A DNA stretch of 36,876 nt from Synechococcales cyanobacterium S06 (GTDB lineage Bacteria > Cyanobacteriota > Cyanobacteriia > Cyanobacteriales > JAABRE01): assembly GCA_011391125.1 (NCBI GenBank), contig JAABRE010000050.1, positions 1 through 36,876 on the forward strand. Reading direction: 5' to 3'. Each line of letters starts with the position of its first letter. The first letter of the stretch is position 1. A program made the translations under genes and the position numbers. Shown here one piece after another: positions 1 through 9,090 of this stretch. Below the pieces are notes generated by a model, which saw only the letters and a program-made list of their open reading frames with translations, had not been told where the DNA came from and made no database searches.

Positions 1-1
1 A

Positions 2-274
2 ACTTTTCTCTTAATTCATGACCAACATTGGGGGATAGAACAGTATCATCGAGCCTTAAAACAAGTAGCCAATATTGAAAGGTTTCAAGTCAGAAAAACC
101 GATGCCATAAAAACGCATATTTTTAGTTCCATTGTGGGTTTTATCCAATTAGAAATAGCACGGTTTAATTCGGAAATAATAAATTGGTATGAACGGAAAA
201 GAAATCTATTTAATGAAGTGATTCGTTCTTTTATTGTGAATAATTTACCGCCAGAATTTACTATTTCTCAATAA
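2..274 (+). pseudogene. C-terminal part of a DDE transposase (runs off the window's left edge)
   Basis: An open frame enters from the left edge and ends at TAA 272-274. The visible 90 residues include HWGIEQYHRALKQ, a motif typical of the C-terminal part of RNase H-fold (DDE) transposases of the IS4/IS701 type; the E of WGIEQ is the likely catalytic glutamate. The frame then continues with basic and aromatic residues to FTISQ. Only the 3' end is visible, so I cannot tell whether the gene is intact, and the IS family is a guess. The probable right end of the element lies at about 340, where GCGTAAGTCC occurs, a 10-mer also found at the end of the foldback element at 14950-15048. The element has cut the minus-strand gene that follows. 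Confidence 0.65.
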
Positions 275-324
275 CTAAGTTTTTCGTTACCTCAAAAGAG
301 TGAATGCATATTTATCTTTTGTTG

Positions 325-849
325 TCAATGCGTAAGTCCTATATTAGTTAATCCAATTAAATTAGTAACTCCTGTTTTAATTGCGGTGAAAAAACCCTTA
401 TATTCAATTTCTTTTTGATTTACATAGCCAAAATACCAATCAAGAAAACCAGGATCCACTTTTGTTATTAAGTCATCTACCCAAGTTTGTAACTCTTGTT
501 CCGCATAATTTTTCGTATTTTCATTGGCGGTTTGGAGACCATTTTTTATGGCTTCATCTACTTTATTCCAGTCGGGAGATTTAACTTGTATGGTGACTTC
601 TCTTTTTTCTGGAGGGGGCGCATTGAAAGATTTTGCAATAACTAATTGTCCGACCAAGGGAATAATGACAATAACTACTACTAGCGCCCAAAGCCAAGGA
701 GCAAAGGATTTCAGCACATTCGCAATCGAATTGAGTAAACCACTCCAAGCGTTAATTCGTTCAGTTGACTCTTGAGCGCTAGTAGGTTCAACTTTTACTG
801 AATTCTCAGTCTTTTCTTCCGTTAAGTCTGTATTATCCTTTTTATTCAT
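325..849 (-). CDS. Membrane-anchored hypothetical protein, C-terminus truncated by an IS
   Basis: A 174-residue protein with a charged, Thr/Glu-rich N-terminus (about 1-45), one clear transmembrane helix (about 52-74, WLWALVVVIVIIPLVGQLVI) and a soluble region with a long polar helix (about 90-130), followed by FLDWYFGYVNQ. I do not recognise a named family. The last residues (GLTH) and the stop are encoded by what looks like the terminal inverted repeat of the neighbouring insertion sequence (GCGTAAGTCC on the plus strand at 330-339). The original protein was therefore probably longer and lost its C-terminus when the element inserted. Whether the truncated product works is unknown. Confidence 0.6.
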   Translation of the reverse strand: MNKKDNTDLTEEKTENSVKVEPTSAQESTERINAWSGLLNSIANVLKSFAPWLWALVVVIVIIPLVGQLVIAKSFNAPPPEKREVTIQVKSPDWNKVDEAIKNGLQTANENTKNYAEQELQTWVDDLITKVDPGFLDWYFGYVNQKEIEYKGFFTAIKTGVTNLIGLTNIGLTH

Positions 850-1012
850 ATTGATTCTGATCGATAAAATGATTGTTCTAAGAATCTCTGATTCAGGAGA
901 GAAAGTAGTTTAATTCTATTATGACATCTATAAGTCAAATCAAATATATTTATTTAATAGATATCTCCATCAATTTAACTTCTCTACAATAATTTATGGA
1001 GATGTCTAAAAT

Positions 1013-1204
1013 TTACCGCTAGAAAAACAGCAAAAAGTTCTTGAATTTGCTAATTCCTTACCTGAAAACTCCCTTTTTCAGCAAGGGGATAAGATATGTA
1101 ATTCACAAGCTCAAATATTAGACATCTTGCGAAACTCAAAAAATAGTACAATTCATGCAGTGCGATCGTCTCGATCGCTAATTTTCCCGCTTAAATGGGT
1201 CTAA
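1013..1204 (+). pseudogene. Remnant of a small antitoxin-type gene
   Basis: A 63-codon open stretch without a start begins LPLEKQQKVLEFANSLPE. That resembles the N-terminal helix of the small DUF2281-type antitoxins common in cyanobacteria, which typically read LPLEKQQQVLDF. The natural start is lost: the upstream ATG at about 997 reads only eight codons in another frame before a stop. The C-terminal part is not recognisable. This is best read as a decayed toxin-antitoxin relic in the gap before gyrB; the family assignment rests on one short motif. The rest of the 850-1406 gap holds only AT-rich sequence and imperfect CTCAACT-type heptamer repeats around 1235-1270. Confidence 0.4.
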
Positions 1205-1337
1205 GCTGATTAGTTTTTTCGCAAGTCTTCTTGACCTCAACTCTCAACCCTCAATTCTCAACTCTCAACTATTTCTTTGATCCCCTATCTAAAAATATGT
1301 TCAAATAGGGATTAATCCGTTTTTAATCGGTTTATGT

Positions 1338-1343
1338 TATAAT
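1338..1343 (+). promoter_or_regulatory. Candidate -10 element of gyrB
   Basis: A perfect TATAAT lies 64 bases before the gyrB ATG. No good -35 hexamer is found 16-18 bases upstream, so only the -10 is supported. A start about 7 bases downstream would give a leader of roughly 55-60 nt. Confidence 0.35.
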
Positions 1344-1349
1344 TTTTAA

Positions 1350-3329
<1,980 letters not shown>

Positions 3330-3336
3330 TCTCTAT

Positions 3337-3355
3337 GGAGCGGATCAACCGCTCC
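3337..3355 (+). terminator. Hairpin downstream of gyrB
   Basis: GGAGCGG-ATCAA-CCGCTCC forms a perfect 7-bp GC-rich stem 7 bases after the gyrB stop. There is no U-run, so it may be a stabilising 3' hairpin or a cyanobacterial-style terminator rather than a canonical intrinsic one. Confidence 0.5.
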
Positions 3356-3387
3356 CCGACAAAAGAAAACATTATAATTAATTGTAA

Positions 3388-3515
3388 TATAGTGATTCCA
3401 ATTAAGATTAAAACAGTTGAAAAATAGGTTCGTAGTTGCGCTTTAGCGCTTCTTAGGACTAAAGTCCAACAACAAACTAAAAACTTTTGTTTAATTTTTA
3501 TTTGGAATTATTATA
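3388..3515. repeat. MITE-like repeat family B, copy 1
   Basis: A 128-bp unit with imperfect terminal inverted repeats. The left end reads TATAGTGATTCCAATTAAG and the reverse complement of the right end reads TATAATAATTCCAAATAAA. Internally it carries two hairpins, one built on GCGCTTTAGCGC and one on GGACTAAAGTCC. A near-identical copy in the opposite orientation lies at about 9374-9498. No coding capacity is seen. It looks like a small non-autonomous transposable unit inserted between gyrB and the DUF433 gene; I see no convincing target duplication. Confidence 0.7.
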
Positions 3516-3550
3516 ATTACCCGCTCGATACTATTGAGTAAATAAATATT

Positions 3551-3769
3551 ATGCTGAAAAATTTTTCAATTATAGTAACATCCCCTGAAATCATGGGAGG
3601 AACACCAGTTTTTGCTGGGACAAGAGTTCCGTTGCAGACATTTTGGGATTATCTTAGGGCTGGAGAATCAATTAATGATTTTTTAGACGGATTTACCACT
3701 GTTACCAGAGATCAAATCATTACCTTGCTAAATGAAGTCGAAAAACAACTTGGAAAAATGGTAGCATAG
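3551..3769 (+). CDS. DUF433 protein, putative antitoxin of a DUF433-DUF5615 pair
   Basis: A 72-residue protein with the DUF433 signature: SPEIMGGTPVFAGTRVPLQTFWDYL, then INDFLDGFTTVTRDQIITLL. DUF433 proteins have a small winged-helix-like fold and are regularly paired with DUF5615 PIN-like proteins, which has led to their prediction as toxin-antitoxin modules. The start codon of the next gene lies one base after this stop, so the two genes are surely co-transcribed. A second pair with the same gene order lies on the other strand at 35571-36157. The role as antitoxin is inferred from family and context. Confidence 0.85.
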   Translation: MLKNFSIIVTSPEIMGGTPVFAGTRVPLQTFWDYLRAGESINDFLDGFTTVTRDQIITLLNEVEKQLGKMVA

Positions 3770-3770
3770 C

Positions 3771-4091
3771 ATGAAAATTTTGTTAGATGAGTGTATTGAT
3801 CGCCGACTAGCAAAAGATTTTGTTGGTTCTTATGTGAAAACTGCACCTCAGATGGAATGGGCAGGAGTGATAAATGGTCAACTTCTTGCTCTGGCCGCTG
3901 CCAAGTTTGATGTTTTTATTACAGTTGATCGCAACTTGTCATTTCAGCAAAATTTACCACAGTTTGATATTGCTGTAATTGTACTACAGGCAAAATTAAA
4001 TCGGTTAGCAGATTTAAAGCCTTTAGTACCAAAGATTCTGGCAATGTTAGCGACAACCGTCAAGGGACAATCGCTGACGGTTAGTCTGTAA
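3771..4091 (+). CDS. DUF5615 PIN-like protein, putative toxin
   Basis: A 106-residue PIN-like protein. It begins MKILLDECIDRRLAKDF, where the D6-E7 pair matches the first acidic motif of this group. A second acidic motif is seen in DVFITVDRNLSFQQNL (D at about 53). DUF5615 proteins belong to the PIN-like nuclease clan, a group of Mg-dependent RNases, and pair with DUF433. The C-terminus ends in VKGQSLTVSL. The gene follows DUF433 at one base and converges on the STAND gene, with only 34 bases between the two stops. RNase activity is inferred, not shown. Confidence 0.8.
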   Translation: MKILLDECIDRRLAKDFVGSYVKTAPQMEWAGVINGQLLALAAAKFDVFITVDRNLSFQQNLPQFDIAVIVLQAKLNRLADLKPLVPKILAMLATTVKGQSLTVSL

Positions 4092-4125
4092 TATTCAATC
4101 ACGGACAGTTTTGTCAAGTTGCAAT

Positions 4126-5478
4126 TTATGGCAGCACGAGAGGCGCAACAACAACCTTAACATATTCCTTAAATACTCGAATTAAATCAAAATTGCCCTT
4201 TATATGTATTAATAAAAACCGTAATTTTAGGGATTTTAAACTATTAATTAAATCCCAAGATGAAAGATTTAAAGAATTTTTTAATTCTTCTTTTGATAAA
4301 GGTTTATTTGACGTACTTATGGCTAAGATTACCTCCTTTTCTTGGGGAGATAAACGGTTATATAGGAGTGCGAGCATCCTGCTCGCTTCTGTAGTCAGAA
4401 TTGAAGTATTTTCGGCTAAAAAATCCTTAACTTTACCGTCATAAAAATCCTTTATTAAACTAGCAATTTCCTGTAAATAAACGGGATTACCCCAATATAA
4501 ATTAACTAAATTTAACCAGCATTCTTCATCTTGTAAACCAAGATTTTTCAGAATCTCAATAGTATTTAATCCGCCTAATTCTAGACCATCTACCTCTAAA
4601 TTTTCGTTTAACATTTCTGAACATTGTTCCTGACTAATTAAAATTAAATTACTTTGATGTTCCGTCGTTTTAATTCTGGTAAATAATTCTTGATACTCTT
4701 TATATTCTGGTTTAAATTGTCCCGCAAATTGACCACTAATAAATAATTCTTCGACATTATCAAAGATGATTAAACATTTTTTACTTTGTAATAAGTTTAA
4801 AAAGTTTTCTCTACTTGAAGTTTTGATTAAATTAGTAGTTTTTAACTGTTCATTCGCTAAAATCTCGGTAATAAATTCACCTAAACAATTAGATAATTGC
4901 AAATCTTTCCAAATAATTACCTCAAATTTATCTAAATTTAAGTCGATAAATCTTTTAACTAAATAAGTTTTACCAATTCCACTTAATCCTAATACCGAAA
5001 TTAAGGGAATATTTTTATTTAAAATAAAATCAGATAATTGGTCAAGTTCGGAATGGCGATCAAAAAAACGAGTAATTTTCGGGGCGAATTTTAAATTATG
5101 ATAACAGGAATTAGTAATATTATTTTTATCAGTTTCTTGACTATTTTGAGGAGAATTATAAAGATTTTGTGAACCAAAATTAAAAATACTACAATTATTT
5201 TGACAAGAGTCAGAAGACTTAATATTTAACCTTTCTAAACTAGAACGAAAATTAGACTTTTTTAGATCTTCTCCCAATTCCTCCGATAAAATTTGCCATA
5301 ATTGATAACCGACATCACTAATATGGTTTTTACTGACAAAACATTTTTTAGCAATATCATCATAAGTTTGTTTTTGCCAACTCCCCTCAATCACAGCAGT
5401 TTGAACATCATCTAAATGTTTACCCGTGCGATCAAAAACCAACTTATCGACAAATTGTAAAACTTCATTTACATTCAT
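4126..5478 (-). CDS. STAND (NB-ARC type) NTPase with N-terminal VMAP-type HTH, paralogue 1
   Basis: A 450-residue protein. The N-terminal about 85 residues (VNEVLQFVDKLVF ... YDDIAKKCFVSKNHISDV) form the helix-turn-helix-like domain seen at the N-terminus of many cyanobacterial NB-ARC/VMAP-type proteins. A linker follows, then an NB-ARC ATPase with Walker A LGLSGIGKTYLVKRF (about 155-170) and Walker B KKCLIIFDNVEELF, and a winged-helix-like region (LSPQEKEVILAIST). It ends soon after, without the WD40 or TPR sensor that longer members carry. The start is set at the fourth codon of the open frame (MNVNEVLQ) by alignment with the paralogue at 28861-30180. STAND proteins are signalling switches; members act in bacterial defence, but no effector is visible here. 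Confidence 0.85.
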   Translation of the reverse strand: MNVNEVLQFVDKLVFDRTGKHLDDVQTAVIEGSWQKQTYDDIAKKCFVSKNHISDVGYQLWQILSEELGEDLKKSNFRSSLERLNIKSSDSCQNNCSIFNFGSQNLYNSPQNSQETDKNNITNSCYHNLKFAPKITRFFDRHSELDQLSDFILNKNIPLISVLGLSGIGKTYLVKRFIDLNLDKFEVIIWKDLQLSNCLGEFITEILANEQLKTTNLIKTSSRENFLNLLQSKKCLIIFDNVEELFISGQFAGQFKPEYKEYQELFTRIKTTEHQSNLILISQEQCSEMLNENLEVDGLELGGLNTIEILKNLGLQDEECWLNLVNLYWGNPVYLQEIASLIKDFYDGKVKDFLAENTSILTTEASRMLALLYNRLSPQEKEVILAISTSNKPLSKEELKNSLNLSSWDLINSLKSLKLRFLLIHIKGNFDLIRVFKEYVKVVVAPLVLP

Positions 5479-5721
5479 AAAAACCATACATAGTAAAACT
5501 TTCAGTCATTATAACTAAAATTGAGCCAATTTTTTCCGTATTTTTCCGAATATTTCGGCAAAAAATTCCCGTTAAAATCAGGTTTTTTTAACTAGCTAAA
5601 CTACTCAAATTTTTGGGATTATAGTCAGAGAAAAAATTTTTTGCAAAAAAATTTCTGAGATTCTGCATAAACTCCGAAAGTCATCGGGATATAGAAATAG
5701 AATAATTCACAATTAACTATG

Positions 5722-6009
5722 ATGTCGTACTCAAATACAGCAGAAACAATTGACAGAAAGGTTACGAATACCGAATGCAGCTTTTTAACCTTAGCGAAAT
5801 TCGGTCAAACCGGCACAGAACATCATTAGCTTGGTGCGTCACACAAATAATTTGTCTGTTTCATTTTTATTCTGTCAAGGTGACGCACCCTACCATTATG
5901 ATAATTTACGACAAGGGGGCCATCCCACTACCCGTGTAAAAATTGCGGTCATCAAATTATTTGTTTGATAAAACCAAGAGAGTGTGATGTTTGTACCGGC
6001 AAAGAATAG
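5722..6009 (+). pseudogene. Small Cys-rich gene interrupted by a hairpin repeat
   Basis: An open frame from ATG 5722 (35 codons, MSYSNTAETIDRKV...) stops at TAG in the left part of a GGTGCGTCAC hairpin element. On the far side the same frame reopens at 5905 and runs to TAG 6007-6009, encoding HYPCKNCGHQIICLIKPR and then ECDVCTGKE. The second half has four cysteines as two CxxC pairs, the layout of a zinc ribbon. Both halves lie in frame 1, and the stops between them lie in or beside the inserted repeat. I read this as one small zinc-ribbon gene of roughly 65-70 codons broken by insertion. I do not recognise the family, and the two halves might be unrelated. Confidence 0.45.
5833..5889. repeat. 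Hairpin element family C (GGTGCGTCAC type), copy in the Cys-rich gene
   Basis: GGTGCGTCAC (5833-5842) and its exact reverse complement GTGACGCACC (5880-5889) enclose a T-rich spacer containing TTTCATTTTTATTCTGTC. The same unit recurs at 7321-7377 and 8376-8432, and its right half at 36287-36332. Flanks to about 5910 (CCATTATGATAATTTA) are also shared. Confidence 0.75.
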
Positions 6010-6054
6010 ACCATATTAGCTACAAGTAAACCAATTAATTCAGGAGATGAATCT

Positions 6055-6486
6055 ATGGCTATCGATAAAGATATATTTTCTTCACTAAAATTCCGCCTTA
6101 CTATCGAGAATTATTGCCAAACTTTGGGCTGGAGTATTTACAGTATAGATAATAAAGTGGCGACTCTTAGGTTTAATATGAAGTCTGGAAATACACAAAC
6201 TTTATTTATTATTAAATTTGATTCCACCCTTGAATTTTCTTGTCCCACAGGCTTTAAATTCAACAATATCGCTGATATACCTCATAGTTTATCTACATTA
6301 CTTTTGATGGAAAATAAGAAGTATAAATGGGGCTTTTGGTGTTTAGAGCAAATTAACAATAAACAAGTTTTTTCGATTATGCATAACGCCGAAATGAGTT
6401 TAATTGATATTAATTATTTCTATAAAGTTGTTATTCAGCTAGTAGAAGAATGTGAAAAATTTGAACAAGTTTTAGAAAGTTTATAG
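6055..6486 (+). CDS. Hypothetical protein, possibly of YbjN/chaperone-like fold
   Basis: A 143-residue soluble acidic protein with a good ribosome binding site (AGGAGATGA about 5 bases before the ATG). It alternates strands and helices: an N-terminal helix (DIFSSLKFRLTIENYCQTLG), strands WSIYSIDNKVATLRFNM and QTLFIIKFD, a central loop with CPTGFKF, and a long C-terminal helix (YKVVIQLVEECEKFEQVLESL). That order resembles YbjN- or type III chaperone-like folds, but I recognise no specific family. It follows the broken Cys-rich gene by 45 bases and may once have been its operon partner. No signal peptide or membrane segment is seen. Confidence 0.65.
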   Translation: MAIDKDIFSSLKFRLTIENYCQTLGWSIYSIDNKVATLRFNMKSGNTQTLFIIKFDSTLEFSCPTGFKFNNIADIPHSLSTLLLMENKKYKWGFWCLEQINNKQVFSIMHNAEMSLIDINYFYKVVIQLVEECEKFEQVLESL

Positions 6487-6500
6487 AACTTTCAGTAAAG

Positions 6501-6580
6501 TAGGGTGTGTCAGACAAACCAATTATTAGTTAAAATAATTAACTGAAAAAATCTGACACACCCCTGAGAATAGTTAGCTT
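6501..6580. repeat. Hairpin element family C, left module only
   Basis: GGGTGTGTCAGA (6503-6514) and TCTGACACACCC (6552-6563) are perfect inverted repeats around AATTATTAGTTAAAATAATT. The trailing TAGTTAGCTT is shared with the copies at 7241 and 8296, but the second GGTGCGTCAC module is absent here. It sits between two convergent genes and could act as a bidirectional terminator. Confidence 0.75.
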
Positions 6581-6618
6581 AATCTGCCTTTTAATCTGAT
6601 ATATTTTTACCCGTTAAA

Positions 6619-7002
6619 TTATAAATTATCCAAAGCTGAAATCAAATTTAAGTGAGTAACAAAGGGAATAAAATCTCGATCAGAAAAGAGAAGTGGAAGA
6701 TTATTCTCTATACAAAAAGTCGCAATAATGACATCATTAGTTTTTCTAATTGTGATACCTTTTTTGCGTAATTTACGATAATTTTCTGCACTTTTGATCG
6801 CTAAATTTACACCCAATAAATCATAAATGGTTAATGAAGTCAGCAAACTTTTAGCAGTTTGATAATCTTGATCATTTCTGAATCCTTGTAACACTTCCGT
6901 CAGAATAATATCACCAATTACAACAGGTTTTACTCCCAAACATAAATCTAATTTAACAGTTTCCGGTGTATTTTTACCATTAAAATAATCAATTCCTTTC
7001 AC
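6619..7002 (-). pseudogene. vapC: VapC-type PIN toxin with frameshifted N-terminus
   Basis: The open frame gives 127 residues from GTG 7002 and contains most of a VapC PIN RNase: IDYFNGK, the Glu motif in TEVLQGFRND, TNDVIIATFCIEN and FSDRDF. The first catalytic Asp is missing. On the minus strand just upstream, a different frame encodes LVDSS, exactly where VapC proteins have LVDSSVWIDYFNG, so a one-base indel between VDSS and IDYFNG seems to have split the gene. Without the first Asp the metal site should be incomplete, so the toxin is probably inactive unless the indel is a sequencing error. The gene overlaps the vapB stop by one base. Confidence 0.7.
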
Positions 7003-7205
7003 TAGAATCCACTAAAAGAGTCTAACCTCATTTCATCAAGATTACCCTCCCACCGTAATTTACCTTTAAATTGTTTAATTTGCTCCTGTTTTTTGAGACT
7101 AATCAAAGTTTTTAACCCCAATTCAATCACGTCTTGTTCTGTTTTTAAACCAGTCACTTCTAAGGCTTCACTTATTAATTGATTATCAATAACAAAAGTA
7201 GTCAT
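7002..7205 (-). CDS. vapB: VapB-type antitoxin
   Basis: A 67-residue protein of the DUF2191/VapB type: TTFVIDNQLISEALEVTGLKTEQDVIELGLKTLI forms a ribbon-helix-helix-like start. The C-terminal GKLRWEGNLDEMRLD is the segment that usually inserts into the PIN groove of the cognate toxin. Such antitoxins bind their own promoter and block the VapC RNase. The gene is directly followed by vapC, which carries a frame break, so the antitoxin may be a solitary survivor. It is bracketed by family C hairpin elements on both sides of the pair. Confidence 0.8.
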   Translation of the reverse strand: MTTFVIDNQLISEALEVTGLKTEQDVIELGLKTLISLKKQEQIKQFKGKLRWEGNLDEMRLDSFSGF

Positions 7206-7240
7206 AGTTATAAATCCTATTTTTCTTAGTTAACAGTTAG

Positions 7241-7379
7241 TAGGGTGTGTCAGACCGAGCAATTATTAGTTAAAATAATTAACTGAAAAAATCTGACGCA
7301 CCCCCTAGAATAGTTAGCTTGGTGCGTCACACAGATAAGTTAGCGGTTTCATTTTTATTTTGTCTATGTGACGCACCCT
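7241..7379. repeat. Hairpin element family C, full two-module copy
   Basis: Module 1 is GGGTGTGTCAGA (7243-7254) with TCTGACGCACCC (7292-7303). Module 2 is GGTGCGTCAC (7321-7330) with GTGACGCACC (7368-7377). TAGTTAGCTT joins the two. The outer ends of the compound unit are also inverted (AGGGTG...CACCCT), so the whole could move as one MITE. The copy at 8296 is almost identical. Confidence 0.8.
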
Positions 7380-7447
7380 ACCATTATGATAGTTTATGAG
7401 GGGCGATCGCCTTTTGCCACCTTATAATTTTTAGTTAATATTTATTA

Positions 7448-7855
7448 TTAATTCTGTTTCCATACTGATATTAACATTACTTCAAAATGACGATCATAAG
7501 TCCAAACTGGATAATTTAAACGCTGAGAAATACTTGCAGTTACAGCATCAAATAAAGTAATTTTTTGATCAGAATATTGCTTAACTTTTTGCCATGCCAA
7601 ATTATAATCTTCTTCAGTGGGATGAATTAAATCCGCAGAATCTCTAATTTCTTCAAAAAATTTAATCGCTGTTTGAATCCCTAGACGATATAAAACTAAA
7701 CTATAGGATTCTAACACAATGGGATAAGGAATAATAACCCGTCTATTTAATTTTTGAATTGTTGATAATTCTTGTCTCGCTTTTTGATAATATTGATCGC
7801 TCGGATCAACCAAAGCATAAAGAGGTGTCGTATCCGCAATAATCGCTTTAACCAT
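7448..7855 (-). CDS. PIN-domain RNase toxin
   Basis: A 135-residue PIN protein with all expected acidic positions: AIIADTTPLYALVD (first Asp, D8), the Glu in PYPIVLESYSLVL, Asp in KITLFDAVTASIS and the last Asp in VWTYDRHFEVM. PIN toxins are Mg-dependent RNases. The start codon overlaps the stop of the upstream 82-residue gene by one base, the usual layout of an antitoxin-toxin pair. Unlike the neighbouring VapC, this copy looks intact. Its RNA target cannot be read from sequence. Confidence 0.85.
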   Translation of the reverse strand: MVKAIIADTTPLYALVDPSDQYYQKARQELSTIQKLNRRVIIPYPIVLESYSLVLYRLGIQTAIKFFEEIRDSADLIHPTEEDYNLAWQKVKQYSDQKITLFDAVTASISQRLNYPVWTYDRHFEVMLISVWKQN

Positions 7856-8103
7856 TATTCATTTAATAAGCTATTTACAAATATTTGATCATGATTAATG
7901 GCCGTATCATCAGCTCCACTTCCCGACTCAGCAGGAGTAATATTAAAAGGTTTTTTATTAGTAACTAAAGTATTAAATTTAGTTGATTCGGGAAGCTTAG
8001 AAAACGAAATTTCTTGGCTTAATTGTTGAAACAACCAGCGCTTATCTTCCACCGATAACTGTTTAATTTTTTGAGCAAATTCCTGCACTTCTAAAGATAG
8101 CAT
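7855..8103 (-). CDS. Small protein paired with the PIN toxin, probable antitoxin
   Basis: An 82-residue protein. The N-terminal about 35 residues (LEVQEFAQKIKQLSVEDKRWLFQQLSQEI) form amphipathic helices of the kind seen in small cyanobacterial antitoxins. The C-terminal half is polar and probably disordered (PAESGSGADDTAINHDQIF), as in antitoxin neutralising tails. I do not recognise a DNA-binding motif. The antitoxin role rests on its position directly upstream of, and overlapping, the PIN gene. Confidence 0.65.
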   Translation of the reverse strand: MLSLEVQEFAQKIKQLSVEDKRWLFQQLSQEISFSKLPESTKFNTLVTNKKPFNITPAESGSGADDTAINHDQIFVNSLLNE

Positions 8104-8147
8104 AATTAATTACTACAAAGATTGATAAAACTCGATAATTATAGCAT

Positions 8148-8290
8148 TTTTTACAAGAGATGGTAAAGGGAGAAATTCTGATCGTATTTTATTTACGATT
8201 TTAGAAAATCAAGAATTACCTATAGTTCGCATTTTACCTATTAGACATTCATCACAATCAACATTAGGAGAAAATTTAGATTATGATTAA
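8148..8290 (+). pseudogene. Remnant of a RelE/ParE-type toxin
   Basis: An open stretch without a start reads FTRDGKGRNSDRILFTILEN, then QELPIVRILPIRHSSQSTLGE to TAA 8288-8290. The pattern, a beta strand with RILF, then IVRILPIRHSSQ near the end, matches the C-terminal half of RelE/ParE-superfamily toxins. The N-terminal half is not present upstream, where the divergent 7855-8103 gene begins. It is therefore a decayed fragment, immediately followed by a family C hairpin element. Confidence 0.45.
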
Positions 8291-8296
8291 TTAAGT

Positions 8297-8435
8297 AGGG
8301 TGCGTCAGACTGAGCAATTATTAGTTAAAATAATTAACTGAAAAAATCTGACGCACCCCAGATCATAGTTAGCTTGGTGCGTCACACAAATAAGTTGTCG
8401 GTTTCATTTTTATTTTGTCTATGTGACGCACCCTA
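8297..8435. repeat. Hairpin element family C, full two-module copy
   Basis: Module 1 is GGGTGCGTCAGA (8298-8309) with TCTGACGCACCC (8347-8358). Module 2 is GGTGCGTCAC (8376-8385) with GTGACGCACC (8423-8432). It is nearly identical to 7241-7379, including the flank CATTATGATA and ATGAGGGGCG. All four arms are perfect here, so this is probably the least decayed copy. Confidence 0.8.
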
Positions 8436-8647
8436 CCATTATGATAATTTATGAGGGGCGAAATAAAGTAATAAATAAATAAATAAAAGGGATTTATTGC
8501 TCAGATAAATGTATTTCTAATGATAAACTAAAGAGTAACAAAAAACTAATTTTATGATATAGCAAAATTATCTCCTGAACTATTAGAAACAATTTTTAAT
8601 CTTCTTAAATATCTGAATTAGTTGATGATGCTACGGGAGCAGAATAT

Positions 8648-8899
8648 TTGCTTTTTGAAAGTTATTCTGAAACCGAAGAAACAATTAATTCTTTAGATGA
8701 ATTAAAAGGTGTTGCTTTAGAGGCGGCTTCTCGCTACTCTCAACTTTCTACTTTACGCTTAAGAATAGCAGAAAATCAGCCTAGTTTATCTAATAATATG
8801 CTAAAATTGCTAGAAAATATCATTAACCAAAATCAACTAAGGATTCCAGCAATGGAGCGCAGCATTGAAGAAATTAAAATTGAATGGGGTTTATTATAA
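8648..8899 (+). CDS. Hypothetical helical protein, 5' end eroded
   Basis: An 83-residue open frame beginning at a TTG, rich in helices (ALEAASRYSQLSTLRLRIAEN, MLKLLENIINQNQ). I do not recognise it. There is no ATG at the start: the frame is open back to about 8609 (SELVDDATGAEYLLFE). An upstream stretch at 8553-8621 in another frame encodes YDIAKLSPELLETIFNLL, which would join naturally to it. The gene has therefore probably lost its N-terminus through a frameshift, and translation from the TTG is uncertain. It is followed by a small gene overlapping in TAATG. Confidence 0.45.
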   Translation: MLFESYSETEETINSLDELKGVALEAASRYSQLSTLRLRIAENQPSLSNNMLKLLENIINQNQLRIPAMERSIEEIKIEWGLL

Positions 8900-9090
8900 T
8901 GAAAGAATATTCTATGCCTAATCAAGAAACAAGGAAACGTCCTATTACTAATCTACGTCAAACTCGTTTAGAATTACAGGATTTTGGCTTACAATTAGAG
9001 GAATTATTAGCAGGAATTGAAAGAGAAATACGAGAGCAGAAATTAAAAAGATTAGCTAAAAATAAACGAAATTTATTGGTTGAAAAATAA
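8899..9090 (+). CDS. Small basic helical protein of unknown function
   Basis: A 63-residue protein from the ATG in a TAATG overlap with the preceding gene. An in-frame ATG also lies 15 bases earlier, but the overlapping start is the typical coupled one. The sequence is strongly helical and charged (LRQTRLELQDFGLQLEELLAGIEREIREQKLKRLAKNKRN), possibly a coiled coil. No family is recognised. The overlap implies that it works with the product of the preceding, possibly damaged gene. Confidence 0.5.
   Translation: MKEYSMPNQETRKRPITNLRQTRLELQDFGLQLEELLAGIEREIREQKLKRLAKNKRNLLVEK

Noticed and set aside
4361-4386. GCGAGCATCCTGCTCGC palindrome in the first STAND gene, with a variant (GTGAGCATCCTGCTCAC) in the paralogue at about 29090
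   Set aside because: Both copies lie at the same position and encode the conserved segment SRML(A/T)LLYNR, so it is inherited coding sequence shared by the paralogues, not evidence of an independent insertion.
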